Shown: positions 8,019 through 17,122 of the stretch, piece after piece
Numbering within the stretch: position 1 is the stretch's first letter
Layout of the letters: each line of letters opens with the position of its first letter
NCBI GenBank assembly: GCA_002418265.1
Contig: DIDS01000011.1
Span: forward strand, 1 to 64,000
DNA length: 64,000 nt
From: Acidimicrobiia bacterium UBA5794
Lineage (GTDB): Bacteria > Actinomycetota > Acidimicrobiia > Spongiisociales > UBA5794
Direction: 5' to 3'
Translations under genes and position numbers: made by a program
The notes under the pieces: model-generated
Told to the model about the DNA's origin: nothing
Seen by the model: the letters and a program-made list of their open reading frames with translations, nothing else
The model's database searches: none

Positions 8019-8671
8019 GTCGTCGCCAATATCTCATCATCGGTGCCGGGCGTTTTGGATCTGCAATGGCCGAAACCCTCGCAAACGCTGATCAGGAAGT
8101 CGTCGTTGTCGACAGTTCTGAAGCAGCCATCGACGCGATCGTTGACAAAGTGGATCACGCAATGATCCTTGACGCCACCAACGAGAACGCACTGCTGAAG
8201 CTTGGCATCGACACCTTCGACGTCGTCGTGGTCGCCATCGGGCACAACTTTGAGGCGTCCATTCTGGCGACCGTGGCTGCGAAGGCTGCCGGTGCTCGAC
8301 ACCTGATTAGCAAGGCCAACACCCAGATGGTTGCGAGGGTTTTGGCAAGCGTCGGGGCGGACGAGGTCGTCAGACCAGAGCACGACATGGGAATCCGACT
8401 CGCATCTCAACTCTTGGCGCCAAGTGTCGTGCACGCCTTCGATCTCGGACCCGATCACACGGTCGCCGAGGTGGAAACGCACGAGCTTGAAGGCTCACTG
8501 TCAAAGCTACGCCTGCCCGACAAGTTCGGCATCCATGTCATCGCGGTACACAGGGGTGAGACGCTGACGGTCAACCCCAGTGCTTCGTTCGAGATTGCAA
8601 AGGGCGACCGTCTTCTCGTGGTTGGATCACATGCCGACTTTGCCCGCTTTCACGAGGAGCCGCTTCCGTGA
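8015..8671 (+). CDS. ktrA: Potassium uptake regulatory subunit, TrkA/KtrA (RCK) family
   Basis: Cytoplasmic ring-forming gating protein of 218 aa. The RCK_N Rossmann domain (about 1-125) starts with IIGAGRFGSAMAETL, a GxGxxG nucleotide motif. The acidic residue after strand 2 (VVVVDSSE) is consistent with NAD(H) or ATP/ADP binding. An RCK_C domain (about 140-215) follows. Its ATG overlaps the ktrB stop (ATGA), and its own stop overlaps the GTG start of the next gene, making a three-gene operon. RCK_C domains can bind c-di-AMP; whether this one does cannot be read directly. Confidence 0.92.
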   Translation: MSRRQYLIIGAGRFGSAMAETLANADQEVVVVDSSEAAIDAIVDKVDHAMILDATNENALLKLGIDTFDVVVVAIGHNFEASILATVAAKAAGARHLISKANTQMVARVLASVGADEVVRPEHDMGIRLASQLLAPSVVHAFDLGPDHTVAEVETHELEGSLSKLRLPDKFGIHVIAVHRGETLTVNPSASFEIAKGDRLLVVGSHADFARFHEEPLP

Positions 8672-9489
8672 CGAAACGGTTATTGGAGCTTCTGAGTCGC
8701 CCTGGGGTCGTGATTGTGTATGTCGGCGTGTTCTTGATCGGTGGATTGTTGTTCGATCTCAGGACACAAGACGTCGTCGTGGCGATCATCTTCAACGTTC
8801 CGATCGCGATTTCGGGACTGGCAAACTCACGTCGTCTGACGGCTTGGGTGATTGTTCTCGCCCTCGCAGCAAACTTCGTTGCTGCATACGAAAACGCCGT
8901 GACCTTCGATGGATTCGATACTGTTGCTGCTGCAAATCGAGTGCTTGTCGCCATGTCGATTCTCATTGTGGGTTGGGTGAGTCTCGCACGTGAGACCGCT
9001 GTGGATGAGGCAGGTCACCTTACGGGCGCGATAGCGGATCGAGAACGTGAAAGGCTGCTCCGGTCATTCCTGACGGATCTCTGGCAGGACGTTGCACCGG
9101 AAGTGCTGATCGGCAACGCAACCGTCGAGCTCAAGAAACTGCTCCAGGCCGAGTCTGTGCTTGTCGTGTCACTCGAAGCTGGCCGGTTTGGCGCCGCGCG
9201 ATGGCTTGAGGGTCCTGATCACGAGCTGGCCGCCCATGGATCGCTTGCCTCGTGGGCGGTCGATGCGATCCCGACCAACAGCCGACCTGCGATCACCATA
9301 CGCTCCGAAGACGGTCTTCTCACGGTGGGTCGATGGCGTCGGGAGCACGCAAACGACTTGATCGTCGTGGCAGAACAACCCGCAGCCGAAAAATCGGCAT
9401 ATCTCCTCGGAGAGGCTCTCAGCGGTCTGAGCCCCCTGTTGGATCTCCTGTCCCAAGTGGCTCATGACACCCCGCTTGGCGAAAGGTGA
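8668..9489 (+). CDS. Membrane protein with GAF-like cytosolic domain, third gene of the ktr operon
   Basis: The protein has 273 aa. Three or four N-terminal membrane helices (about 10-110) form a small bundle. A short helical linker rich in Arg/Glu (ADRERERLLRSF) leads to a cytosolic alpha/beta domain (about 130-260) whose pattern (ELKKLLQAESVLVVSLEAG...) resembles a GAF sensor. The membrane part recalls sensor-kinase N-termini, but there is no kinase, cyclase or phosphatase module. Four-base overlap with ktrA couples it to the potassium transporter. A role in sensing or adjusting K+ uptake is inference. I do not recognise the family. Confidence 0.65.
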   Translation: MTKRLLELLSRPGVVIVYVGVFLIGGLLFDLRTQDVVVAIIFNVPIAISGLANSRRLTAWVIVLALAANFVAAYENAVTFDGFDTVAAANRVLVAMSILIVGWVSLARETAVDEAGHLTGAIADRERERLLRSFLTDLWQDVAPEVLIGNATVELKKLLQAESVLVVSLEAGRFGAARWLEGPDHELAAHGSLASWAVDAIPTNSRPAITIRSEDGLLTVGRWRREHANDLIVVAEQPAAEKSAYLLGEALSGLSPLLDLLSQVAHDTPLGER

Positions 9490-9513
9490 GTGCGGAAGCT
9501 TTTCGATATCCAC

Positions 9514-9541
9514 AAAAAGCTGTGAGCTGAAAGCTCAAAGC
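9514..9541. repeat. Heptamer array between convergent genes
   Basis: AAAAAGC, TGTGAGC, TGAAAGC and TCAAAGC run head to tail, filling most of the 58-bp gap between two convergent genes. The AGCT-rich variant also occurs at 35.0 and 60.07 kb. Confidence 0.65.
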
Positions 9542-9547
9542 TCCGAT

Positions 9548-11569
9548 TCACACAGCCGAGAGTTCCGAGACCACCCTGACAACGTCGGCAGCTTGTGGGA
9601 TGTAGGCATCTTCAAGAATTGGACTGTATGGAATGTGTGTGTGGGGCGGGGTCACGCGCCTGATTGGTGCGTCGAGGTTCCAAAACATTTCGTCTGCCAC
9701 CTTGGCTGCGACTTCGCTGCCGACACTTGCGATCGGCATGTCCTCTTGGACGATCACGAGGCGCCCTGTCTTGGCGACGGACGAAAACATGGTCTCCCAA
9801 TCGAGAGGGAACAATGTCTGTAGATCGATGATCTCGACCGAGATCCCTTCGCTCTCAAGCGTTTCGGCAGCCGCCATGGCCGTATGGACCATTGCGGCCC
9901 AGGCAACAATGGTGACGTCCTCGCCGTGGCGAGCGATGTGTGCCTGTCCCAGTGGTATCTCGTAATCCCCAACGGGGATCTCACCCTTGATCGACCGATA
10001 CAGCTTTTTGTGCTCGAGAAAGACCACTGGGTTGGGGTCCCGGATCGCGGCGAGAAAAAGACCCTTTGCGTTGTATGGATCCGATGGGCAGACCACCTTC
10101 AAACCGGGGTGGTGAACGAGGAGGCCCTCGGGACTCAATGAGTGGTTCGGACCGGCTCGCAGTCCTGCCCCGCTTGGTCCTCGCAGGACCATTGGCACTG
10201 GAATGCCGGTCTTCCAATAATACTTTGCGGCCTCATTGACAAGCTGGTCAAGGCCCGGGTAGATGAAGTCCGTGTACTGCAACTCAGCGACGGGACGTTT
10301 GCCGACCACCGCGGCACCAATGGTCGCCCCGACAATGGCACTCTCGGAGATGGGGGTATCGATGACTCGGTCTCCACCGAACCGATCGTAGAGACCAGCG
10401 GTGAGTTTGAAGGCGCCCCCAAACTCCCCCACATCCTCGCCGAGGATCAACACCCGATCGTCGCGCTCCATCTCGTCGGTCAGCGCCGACTTGATTGCAT
10501 CCAGCATCGTGATGGCTTTGCCCTCGGTTGTGTCGCTGTCTGGTCGTTTGAGTTGTGGTGCAGGACTGTCGGTTCGAACAGCAAAGAGATCGTCTCCCAC
10601 CGTGGCTGGGTCGGGATCGGGTTGTTCTGCAGCCCATTCGAGTACTTCGGTCACACGTCGAGCTGCGGACTCACCAATCTCGTCGCGTTTGGTCTCGTCA
10701 AGGAGTCCTCGCTCGGTGAGAATCGCTTCGAACCGCGGAACGGGGTCCAGGCTCATCCATCGGTCCCGTTCCTCCTTGGACACATAATCTGCCGCATCAT
10801 GCCCGGCGTGACCGAAGTGTCGGAAGGTCACGGCTTCGATCAGGGTCGGGCCGCCGCCGCTACGGGCCCGTTCGACGGCTTCGGTCGCGGCGTCGTAGCA
10901 CGCCAGCACATCGTTGCCATCCACCTTGATGCCAGGCATCCCATACCCCACAGCACGGTCAACAAAATCGGTGAGTGCGGTCTCGCGATAGGTGGGTGTT
11001 GAATAAGCATGCTGGTTGTTCTGCACGGTGAACACAATCGGAAGCTTGAGAACTGCGGCGAAGTTCATTGCCTCGTGCCAGGTCCCCGTGGACGTGGCTC
11101 CCTCACCACAGTTGGCGAGGGCAACGCGGGCAGCTCCATCGATTTTCGATGCAAGTGCGGTTCCTACTGCTACCGGGTATGCATCAGGGAGCGATGAGAC
11201 GACCATCAGGGATCCGACGTCAAGCACTCCAAAATGGCTGTTCCCGTCCCGACCCTTCGTGGGCCCTTCAGCCTTACCAAGAAAGTTCAGAGCAACAGCT
11301 TCAAGCGGAACCCCCTTGGCAAGCTGAGCGGTCAGATCCCGATGTGTCCCCCCGAAGATGTCGTCAATGCGAAGCGGTGCGATCAATCCGACCATCGCGG
11401 CTTCCTGTCCGACTCCGGGATAGACGGCGCCACCGAGTCGTCCGCTTCGATACATGTTGAGTAGTCGGGTCTCAAGCGTCCGACCCAGAACCATCTGTTC
11501 GTACATTTCGAGCAGTTGTTTGTCAGATAGCTCCGCCGAGGCACGAGGCTTGTCAGATTCTTCAATCAT
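9548..11569 (-). CDS. Fused alpha/beta E1 2-oxoacid dehydrogenase
   Basis: The protein has 673 aa and joins both E1 subunits of a thiamine-diphosphate 2-oxoacid dehydrogenase. The alpha half (about 15-320) has GVGQEAAMVG, the TPP/Mg motif GEGATSTGTWHEAMNF running to QNN (about 155-185), and the active-site loop region RHFGHAGHDAADY. The beta half (about 350-673) starts ITMLDAIKSAL and carries ILGEDVGEFGGAF and PISESAIVG. Branched-chain 2-oxoacid, pyruvate or acetoin could be the substrate. No E2 or E3 gene is in the window, so it must dock with components encoded elsewhere. It ends facing the ktr operon. Confidence 0.88.
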   Translation of the reverse strand: MIEESDKPRASAELSDKQLLEMYEQMVLGRTLETRLLNMYRSGRLGGAVYPGVGQEAAMVGLIAPLRIDDIFGGTHRDLTAQLAKGVPLEAVALNFLGKAEGPTKGRDGNSHFGVLDVGSLMVVSSLPDAYPVAVGTALASKIDGAARVALANCGEGATSTGTWHEAMNFAAVLKLPIVFTVQNNQHAYSTPTYRETALTDFVDRAVGYGMPGIKVDGNDVLACYDAATEAVERARSGGGPTLIEAVTFRHFGHAGHDAADYVSKEERDRWMSLDPVPRFEAILTERGLLDETKRDEIGESAARRVTEVLEWAAEQPDPDPATVGDDLFAVRTDSPAPQLKRPDSDTTEGKAITMLDAIKSALTDEMERDDRVLILGEDVGEFGGAFKLTAGLYDRFGGDRVIDTPISESAIVGATIGAAVVGKRPVAELQYTDFIYPGLDQLVNEAAKYYWKTGIPVPMVLRGPSGAGLRAGPNHSLSPEGLLVHHPGLKVVCPSDPYNAKGLFLAAIRDPNPVVFLEHKKLYRSIKGEIPVGDYEIPLGQAHIARHGEDVTIVAWAAMVHTAMAAAETLESEGISVEIIDLQTLFPLDWETMFSSVAKTGRLVIVQEDMPIASVGSEVAAKVADEMFWNLDAPIRRVTPPHTHIPYSPILEDAYIPQAADVVRVVSELSAV

Positions 11570-11761
11570 CTTTCACGACCGTTTGTGGTGGTTACCGTAG
11601 GGAAGCGGTTGTGGTTTGCATCAGACTTCAATTCTCGTACATGTAGGGCTTCACTTTTTATTCTATCATCCAGTAGAAAAAGGCTGGACGGTGACAACGC
11701 GGAGTGAGTTGGCTTCGGTTCTGCGGCTCGTGACACCATCGGTTCGGAGGCGGTGCTTCGC
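11570..11761. other. Divergent intergenic region, promoter part
   Basis: First part of the 317-bp gap between the divergent E1 and corA genes. It contains an AT-rich stretch (about 11630-11690) that is the likeliest place for outward promoters. I could not fix -35/-10 boxes with confidence. Confidence 0.4.
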
Positions 11762-11867
11762 TACTGTGGTGTTCGTGCATTGTTTCCCTCACAAGCATAT
11801 GGGCAGCTCGCGGCTCGCCGCGGCGTGCGGGAGCTTTCATCTTCGACCACCACAGTATTGGGAAACA
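11762..11867 (+). promoter_or_regulatory. Candidate structured leader of corA with pseudoknot topology
   Basis: Arm A, TACTGTGGTG (11762-11771), is a perfect complement of CACCACAGTA (11848-11857). Arm B, TGTTTCCC (11781-11788), is a perfect complement of GGGAAACA (11860-11867). The order A-B-A'-B' is that of an H-type pseudoknot or of two alternative pairings. Between them is a GC hairpin (CGCGG/CCGCG with a CTCG loop, 11809-11822) inside AGCTC/GAGCT. B' ends only a few bases before the GGAG ribosome site of corA. A Mg2+-responsive leader is an attractive but unproven reading. A DNA operator is the alternative for arm A. Confidence 0.45.
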
Positions 11868-11886
11868 TGAACGTTGGAGTAATGAC

Positions 11887-12828
11887 GTGATCAGTGTTCT
11901 GAGAATCGGCCAGCGTCAGCTTGAGACAATATCGGTCGTCGACAGTGCGGCGTTGAAAGATGCCACATGGATCGACCTGTCCAGAGCGTCAGTAGCCGAG
12001 AAGGACCTGGTGATCGACACATTCGGTGAGATATTGCAAAGCAACGCGATGGCTGGGGAGATTGAAGCAACTTCTCGCTATTTCGAGGACGAGCGTGCAA
12101 TCTACATTCAACTCAACTTCCTGAATGACTCGTCGTCTCCCTTTCGGAACACCAACGCGGTGTTTGCGCTGAAAGGGCAAACGTTGGTTTCGCTTCACGA
12201 CACAGAGCTGGTACCGATCCGTTTGTTTCAAAAGCGGGCAGAGCTCCAGCCCGAACTCGTTGGCAGTGGCATGAAGGTTTTCCTTGGCATTCTTGAATCA
12301 AAGGTCGATCACCTTGCGGATGTCATAGAGATCACCTTCGCAACATTGGAGGAGCTCGGTCAACGTGTCCTTGAACAGCCCACCGATGATCTCCAGTCTG
12401 ACCTCGTGGCGCTTGCACGACTTGAGGCTCAGAACGGCACGATCCGACTCAACCTCATGGACATGCAGCGCATGTTGACCTCGCTCCTGCGAAGCGACAA
12501 GCTTGGCGCCGAGCTTTCCCGGGTGCGTGATGTGCTGCGCGATGTCGAGTCGCTTCTTTCGCACACGGCTTTTCTCCTTGAAGAAGTGAGTTTTCTGTCA
12601 AGCACGATGCTCGGTCTGATCGACATCGAACAGAACAAGATCGTCAAGGTTCTCTCGGTGGTCGCCGTCGTGTTTCTTCCACCGACCCTTGTTGCAAGCA
12701 TGTACGGTATGAATTTTCACCACATGCCGGAGCTGTCCTGGGTCTTCGGATATCCGCTCGCGATCCTTCTGATGGTCGTCCTCGGTGCGGCCCCATACCT
12801 GTACGCCAAGCGTCGCGGATGGATGTAG
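11887..12828 (+). CDS. corA: CorA-family divalent cation transporter
   Basis: The protein has 313 aa. A large N-terminal cytosolic domain (about 1-240) with a long helix rich in charged residues precedes two C-terminal membrane helices. The signature YGMNF (family motif GMN, about residue 275) lies at the end of the first helix, forming the pore mouth. The short basic end KRRGW is typical of the cytosolic C-terminus. Homopentameric Mg2+ (or Co2+/Ni2+) uptake is the known family role; Zn2+ export by ZntB relatives is an alternative. The GTG start has GGAG upstream. A ClC gene follows 77 nt downstream. Confidence 0.9.
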   Translation: MISVLRIGQRQLETISVVDSAALKDATWIDLSRASVAEKDLVIDTFGEILQSNAMAGEIEATSRYFEDERAIYIQLNFLNDSSSPFRNTNAVFALKGQTLVSLHDTELVPIRLFQKRAELQPELVGSGMKVFLGILESKVDHLADVIEITFATLEELGQRVLEQPTDDLQSDLVALARLEAQNGTIRLNLMDMQRMLTSLLRSDKLGAELSRVRDVLRDVESLLSHTAFLLEEVSFLSSTMLGLIDIEQNKIVKVLSVVAVVFLPPTLVASMYGMNFHHMPELSWVFGYPLAILLMVVLGAAPYLYAKRRGWM

Positions 12829-12905
12829 AGCGTTGTCATGATCATGATTCTGTTGAAGATCACGGCTGAGGATCGGTCGGGATTATTGGCACCCGTCAAC
12901 CAACC

Positions 12906-14906
12906 GTGAGCTTCCTACGAACCTTGTCAAGCGTTCGATGGCTCCGGTGGATGCATCCAACACGAGCCGCTGGCCTTCTGGCTCTCGCCATTTTCATCGG
13001 TGCCGGAGCCGGAGTCGGCGCCGCCGTGCTGATCTGGTTGATCGAACTGGTCGGCGACGCAGCACATTGGGTGAGTGAAGCTCCTGTGGTGGGCGGCGAA
13101 TGGATGTTCCTCACCATCCCTGTGGGGATGTTCCTCGCGTGGAGCCTGACGGCCATGTTCGCGCCCGAGGTTGCGGGCCACGGTGTGCCCCAGATCATCG
13201 CCGCACTGACCCTCCGCGGCGGGAATATCCGGGCGAGGGTGGTGCCTCTCAAGACAATCGCCACCGGCCTGACCATCGGAAGCGGCGGATCAGCCGGTCG
13301 TGAAGGCTCAATCGCCCAGATCGGTGCTGGTCTCGGTTCGATTGTGGCAAGGGTGGCACGCCTCGGGGAACCCGAGATGCGAACGTTGGTTGCAGCAGGC
13401 GCGGGAGCAGGGATAGCGGCGACGTTCAATGCTCCGATTGCGGGAATGTTCTTCGCGATGGAAGTGATTCTGCGCGACATGTCGGTTCGATATCTCCACA
13501 CCGTTGTGGTGGCTTCCATCGCCGGCGCAGTCGTCTCCCACGCCATCATCGGTGATGCCGTGACCTTCCGGGTCAGCCCCTATACGATGGATGATCCTTG
13601 GCAACTCGTGCTGTACCTGGTGCTGGGATTCGTCGCCGTTGGACTGGCGATCCTGTTCATCAAGGCTCTCGACGGTACGGCACTCATCGTGCCCAACCTA
13701 CCGTCGTGGTTGCGCCCGGTCCTCTTCGGTCTCATCGTCGCTGCCATAGGCTTTTGGCTGCCCGAGGTCCTCGGAACCGGTCAAGGATTCATCGGAGAGG
13801 TACTTCGCAGCGAGATCGACAAGACATGGTGGTTCTTTGGGCTCCTGGCGTTGGCGAAACTGTTTGCGACGTCCATCACGCTCGGCGGAAAGGGAGCCGG
13901 GGGCATCTTCATGCCAAGCCTGTTCATCGGAGGAACAGCCGGTGCTGCATTGGCTGCCGTGTTCGCACAGATCTGGCCGAGATCGGCTCTGGAGCCTGGT
14001 GCCTTTGCGCTGGTTGGAATGGCCGCCATGTTCGCCGGTGTCGCGCGGGCGCCGTTGACATCCATACTCATTGTCTTTGAAGTCACTGGCGACTACGGGT
14101 TGGTTCTGCCGCTGATGCTTGCCGTTGCGATCAGTACCTACGCGACGAACCAGCTTCACCCTGAGAGCGCATACACCTCTCCACTCAAACGAATGGGAAT
14201 CCACATCCACCAGACGAACCACGTGGATCTGCTCAGCACCGTCTCCGTACGCGATCTTGAGCTTGGTACCCCCGATGTGGCGTCGCCAGACATGACCCTC
14301 GGGCAAGTCCAGGGGCTCCTCAATCACCTGGGTCTCAGTGGAATGCCGGTGGTGGATCACGAACGGTTGGTGGGTGTCATCACCCGGTCCGATATCGGCC
14401 TTGCAGGGGGACCATCGGATCAAGTCACGGTCGGCGACGCAATGACCCCCAACCCGGTGACCGTGACACCTGACATCCCCGTGTCTGAAACGCTCGATCG
14501 GATGGCAGCGCTCGGTGTGGGAAGAATTCCCGTGGTTGCTGTCAACAATCCGTATCGCGTGGTTGCAATGTTCGGGAGGGACGATGCCGTTGCGGCATAC
14601 CACCTCGCTCTTGGAATGACTCCCCAGCCTGACAACACCCGTGGACCGACGAGAATCCTGAGACAAGACTCTTCACGCTTCTTCGAGTTCGTCCTGTCCG
14701 ATGGTTCACCGGCGGTTCATCGGTCCATCCGAGAGGTGAGCTGGCCTGAGGCCTGTCTCGTGGTATCCATCAATCGCGGTAACGACCTCCTGATAGCGAC
14801 GGGAGATGAGGTTCTCCAACCGGGCGACATCCTGACGGTGTTCGGCGACGAAAACGCTGAACGACGTCTCACGGAAAGGCTCCGTCGGGATCCCGGCGAC
14901 ACATAA
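12906..14906 (+). CDS. ClC chloride channel/antiporter with CBS pair and RCK_C-like tail
   Basis: The protein has 666 aa. The ClC membrane domain (about 15-425) shows GSGGSAGREGS, matching the GREGP selectivity loop with the gating Glu, GKGAGGIFMPSLFIGG, and the proton-pathway Glu in FFAMEVIL at the position of E203 in the E. coli exchanger. That favours H+/Cl- exchange. Two CBS domains follow (about 440-565). The last ~80 residues (SRFFEFVLSDGSPA...VLQPGDILTVFGDE) look like an RCK_C/TrkA_C domain, unusual on a ClC but common on other ion transporters. This tail suggests ligand control. The start is GTG. Confidence 0.9.
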   Translation: MSFLRTLSSVRWLRWMHPTRAAGLLALAIFIGAGAGVGAAVLIWLIELVGDAAHWVSEAPVVGGEWMFLTIPVGMFLAWSLTAMFAPEVAGHGVPQIIAALTLRGGNIRARVVPLKTIATGLTIGSGGSAGREGSIAQIGAGLGSIVARVARLGEPEMRTLVAAGAGAGIAATFNAPIAGMFFAMEVILRDMSVRYLHTVVVASIAGAVVSHAIIGDAVTFRVSPYTMDDPWQLVLYLVLGFVAVGLAILFIKALDGTALIVPNLPSWLRPVLFGLIVAAIGFWLPEVLGTGQGFIGEVLRSEIDKTWWFFGLLALAKLFATSITLGGKGAGGIFMPSLFIGGTAGAALAAVFAQIWPRSALEPGAFALVGMAAMFAGVARAPLTSILIVFEVTGDYGLVLPLMLAVAISTYATNQLHPESAYTSPLKRMGIHIHQTNHVDLLSTVSVRDLELGTPDVASPDMTLGQVQGLLNHLGLSGMPVVDHERLVGVITRSDIGLAGGPSDQVTVGDAMTPNPVTVTPDIPVSETLDRMAALGVGRIPVVAVNNPYRVVAMFGRDDAVAAYHLALGMTPQPDNTRGPTRILRQDSSRFFEFVLSDGSPAVHRSIREVSWPEACLVVSINRGNDLLIATGDEVLQPGDILTVFGDENAERRLTERLRRDPGDT

Positions 14907-14925
14907 CGACACACAACGGGTGGCC

Positions 14926-16281
14926 TCAGTTGTCACGTTTCCAGGATTGCCACACGGCACTGGCTGGCATATCGGTCAGTCGTCGGGCTCCGGAAGCCAC
15001 AAGACCCCTGAGAAGTGAAAACGTCAGCAATCCGGCAAAGACAGGCACAACGAAGAGCAGCACACGAAGCACGTTGGTTACAGCACCAACGTTCACGAGC
15101 AACCACTTGGCGATGAGGTCGTTGGATCCCGCAACGAGCAACATGATGTAGAAACCCAACGTCGCGACACCAAGCGATGTCCGAATCGGGCGATCTCTCG
15201 GTCGGTCAAGGAGATTGTGGGCGTCGTGGTCACCGGTCAACCAGGCCTCCAGGAACGGCCATGCATACAGAAATGCGAACGTAATGCCAGGGAGAAGAAC
15301 CGCAGGGAAAAACGGAGCCGGAACGATCACGTGGTCGAATGCCCCGATTTCCCACGGAGGAAAGAGTCGCAGCGCCCCCTCCATCCATCCCATGTACCAG
15401 TCCGGCTGTGCAGGCGAGGTCACCTGGGCGGGGTCGAATGGCCCAAAGAACCACACCGGGTTGATCTGGAACAGTCCCCCAAGTGCCATGATCACCGCTG
15501 CCACCATGAAGAACAGCCCAACGGACTTCACGGCATAGGTCGGCCACAATCTCGATCCGACGACGTTGCTCTCGGTGCGTCCGGGACCTTTGAATTGGGC
15601 GTGTTTTTGGTGCCACACCAGGGCCAGGTGAATGGTCAGGATCGCCCCGATGGTGAGAGGGATGATCATGATGTGGATTGAGTACAGGCGCGAGATGATC
15701 CCCTCTGCAGGGAACTCACCCCCGAAGACGAGATAGGCAAGCCAGGTGCCCACCAGGGGAATTGATAGAGCTATGGAGTAGAGCACCCTGAGTCCGATTC
15801 CAGAGAGGAGGTCGTCGGGGAGCGAATAGCCGGTGAAACCATTGAAGATGGCAAGCAGTAGGAGAGTTACTCCAACCACCCAGTTGATGTCCCGTGGCTT
15901 TCTGAATGCTCCGGTGAAAAAGATACGGCAAAGGTGAACAATGATGGCTGCAACGAAGATGAGCGCGGCCCAGTGGTGGGCCTGCCGCATCACCAAGCCA
16001 GCGCGAACGTCGAAACTGATATCGAGGACGGACCGGAATGCCTGGGATACCTCCACGCCGTTGAGCGGCTGATATGTGCCGTTGTAGGTGGTGGTTGCCT
16101 GGCTGGCATCAAAGAAGAAGGTGAGGAACACCCCGGTGAGAACCAACATCAAAAACGCGTACAGGGCGATCTCACCGAGCATGAACGACCAATGGTCAGG
16201 GAAGACCTTTGTGAGTGTTCGACGGGTGAATGAGGCCGCGTTGAGGCGATTGTCAAGTGCGACGAGGAGACGCTTAATCAT
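14926..16281 (-). CDS. qcrB: Cytochrome bc1 complex cytochrome b subunit
   Basis: The protein has 451 aa and about nine membrane helices. It oxidises menaquinol at the bc1 complex. Haem b ligands are the His pairs in RQAHHWAALIF...IIVHL and LYSIHIMII...LTIHLAL. The Qo-site motif is PDWY, the actinobacterial form of PEWY. It is full length, with b6 and subunit IV-like parts in one chain. The ATG at 16281 overlaps the qcrA stop by a few bases; a longer reading frame from 16338 would run into the Rieske gene and is unlikely. Last gene of the ctaC-qcrB operon. Confidence 0.95.
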   Translation of the reverse strand: MIKRLLVALDNRLNAASFTRRTLTKVFPDHWSFMLGEIALYAFLMLVLTGVFLTFFFDASQATTTYNGTYQPLNGVEVSQAFRSVLDISFDVRAGLVMRQAHHWAALIFVAAIIVHLCRIFFTGAFRKPRDINWVVGVTLLLLAIFNGFTGYSLPDDLLSGIGLRVLYSIALSIPLVGTWLAYLVFGGEFPAEGIISRLYSIHIMIIPLTIGAILTIHLALVWHQKHAQFKGPGRTESNVVGSRLWPTYAVKSVGLFFMVAAVIMALGGLFQINPVWFFGPFDPAQVTSPAQPDWYMGWMEGALRLFPPWEIGAFDHVIVPAPFFPAVLLPGITFAFLYAWPFLEAWLTGDHDAHNLLDRPRDRPIRTSLGVATLGFYIMLLVAGSNDLIAKWLLVNVGAVTNVLRVLLFVVPVFAGLLTFSLLRGLVASGARRLTDMPASAVWQSWKRDN

Positions 16282-17122
16282 CGTCAGGTCTCCACCAGAA
16301 TCCCGCACCAGGAGCGCCTGAGAATCCGCCGGTGGCAATCAGATACCCTGCATCATCCACATCAATCGGAAGCTGCGGCAGTGGTCTTGCAGCTGGTCCT
16401 CCCACCGGATTCGCACCCGCTGGAACGTCAAAGACCGACTGATGACATGGGCAGAAGAGCTGTTGCGATGTTGGTTCGTACAGTCCAACAGGGCATCCTA
16501 CGTGAGTGCAAAGCTTCGAGTATGAAACCAGCCCGCCGACGCTCCAATCCTCACGACCGGGGAGAGGCTGATTGACGCCATCGGGCAGACCGATAACGAG
16601 CGCAACGGCGTCCCCTGAACCGACGGCGCCTTCAGGAAACACCGTCAGCACCTGGCCGACCTCGACTCGGTCGGCTGCAATGGGTTGACCATCTTCATCG
16701 ACGACCCTGACGCCGTCATACCAGGGAGTGGTGATCAGCTCCGTGCCGGGCCGACCACCGAGAGACCGAATGGGAAAGAGAGCTGCAACGCCAAGTGCAC
16801 CGGCAGCCATCGCACCGAGTTTCACCAGCAGACTTCGCCTTCCTATGGCGTGGATGCCCTCTTCCAGAGCGTCCTCGGCTTCTTCTTCCTCACTCGGTTC
16901 CGGTTCAAGTGAATCTCGTTGCTGCACTTCCTCTCCAATGGGGAGGTATTCCTTTGCCCAAAGGATCAGGCCCACCCCGATCCCCGCCAAAGCAATACCC
17001 AACAGCGTCCCCTCAAGCCAGGCTGTCCCACCAACGGCATACACGACGGCGAGACTCACGGATGCGACTGCGCTGACAACAAACGCACCGGATATCAGAT
17101 GTGTGGCACGATTCTGATTCAC
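16274..17122 (-). CDS. qcrA: Cytochrome bc1 complex Rieske iron-sulfur subunit
   Basis: The protein has 282 aa. Three N-terminal membrane helices, separated by an acidic loop (EPEPSEEEEAEDALEEG), are the actinobacterial QcrA arrangement. The C-terminal Rieske domain binds [2Fe-2S] through CTHVGC and CPCHQS (about residues 210-235). It passes electrons from menaquinol to the di-haem QcrC. The start is the GTG that forms GTGA with the qcrC stop, with GGGAG upstream. A longer frame from 17191 is rejected because it would lie inside qcrC. Confidence 0.95.
   Translation of the reverse strand: MNQNRATHLISGAFVVSAVASVSLAVVYAVGGTAWLEGTLLGIALAGIGVGLILWAKEYLPIGEEVQQRDSLEPEPSEEEEAEDALEEGIHAIGRRSLLVKLGAMAAGALGVAALFPIRSLGGRPGTELITTPWYDGVRVVDEDGQPIAADRVEVGQVLTVFPEGAVGSGDAVALVIGLPDGVNQPLPGREDWSVGGLVSYSKLCTHVGCPVGLYEPTSQQLFCPCHQSVFDVPAGANPVGGPAARPLPQLPIDVDDAGYLIATGGFSGAPGAGFWWRPDDD

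Noticed and set aside
10142..11002. Plus-strand frame of 286 codons opposite the E1 gene
   Set aside because: Antisense to conserved catalytic regions; no family resemblance.
11616..11870. 84-codon plus-strand frame before corA
   Set aside because: Overlaps the candidate leader structure, has no ribosome site and an atypical amino acid make-up.
13698..14666. Minus-strand frame of 322 codons opposite the ClC gene
   Set aside because: Antisense to the conserved pore and CBS regions; no start signals.
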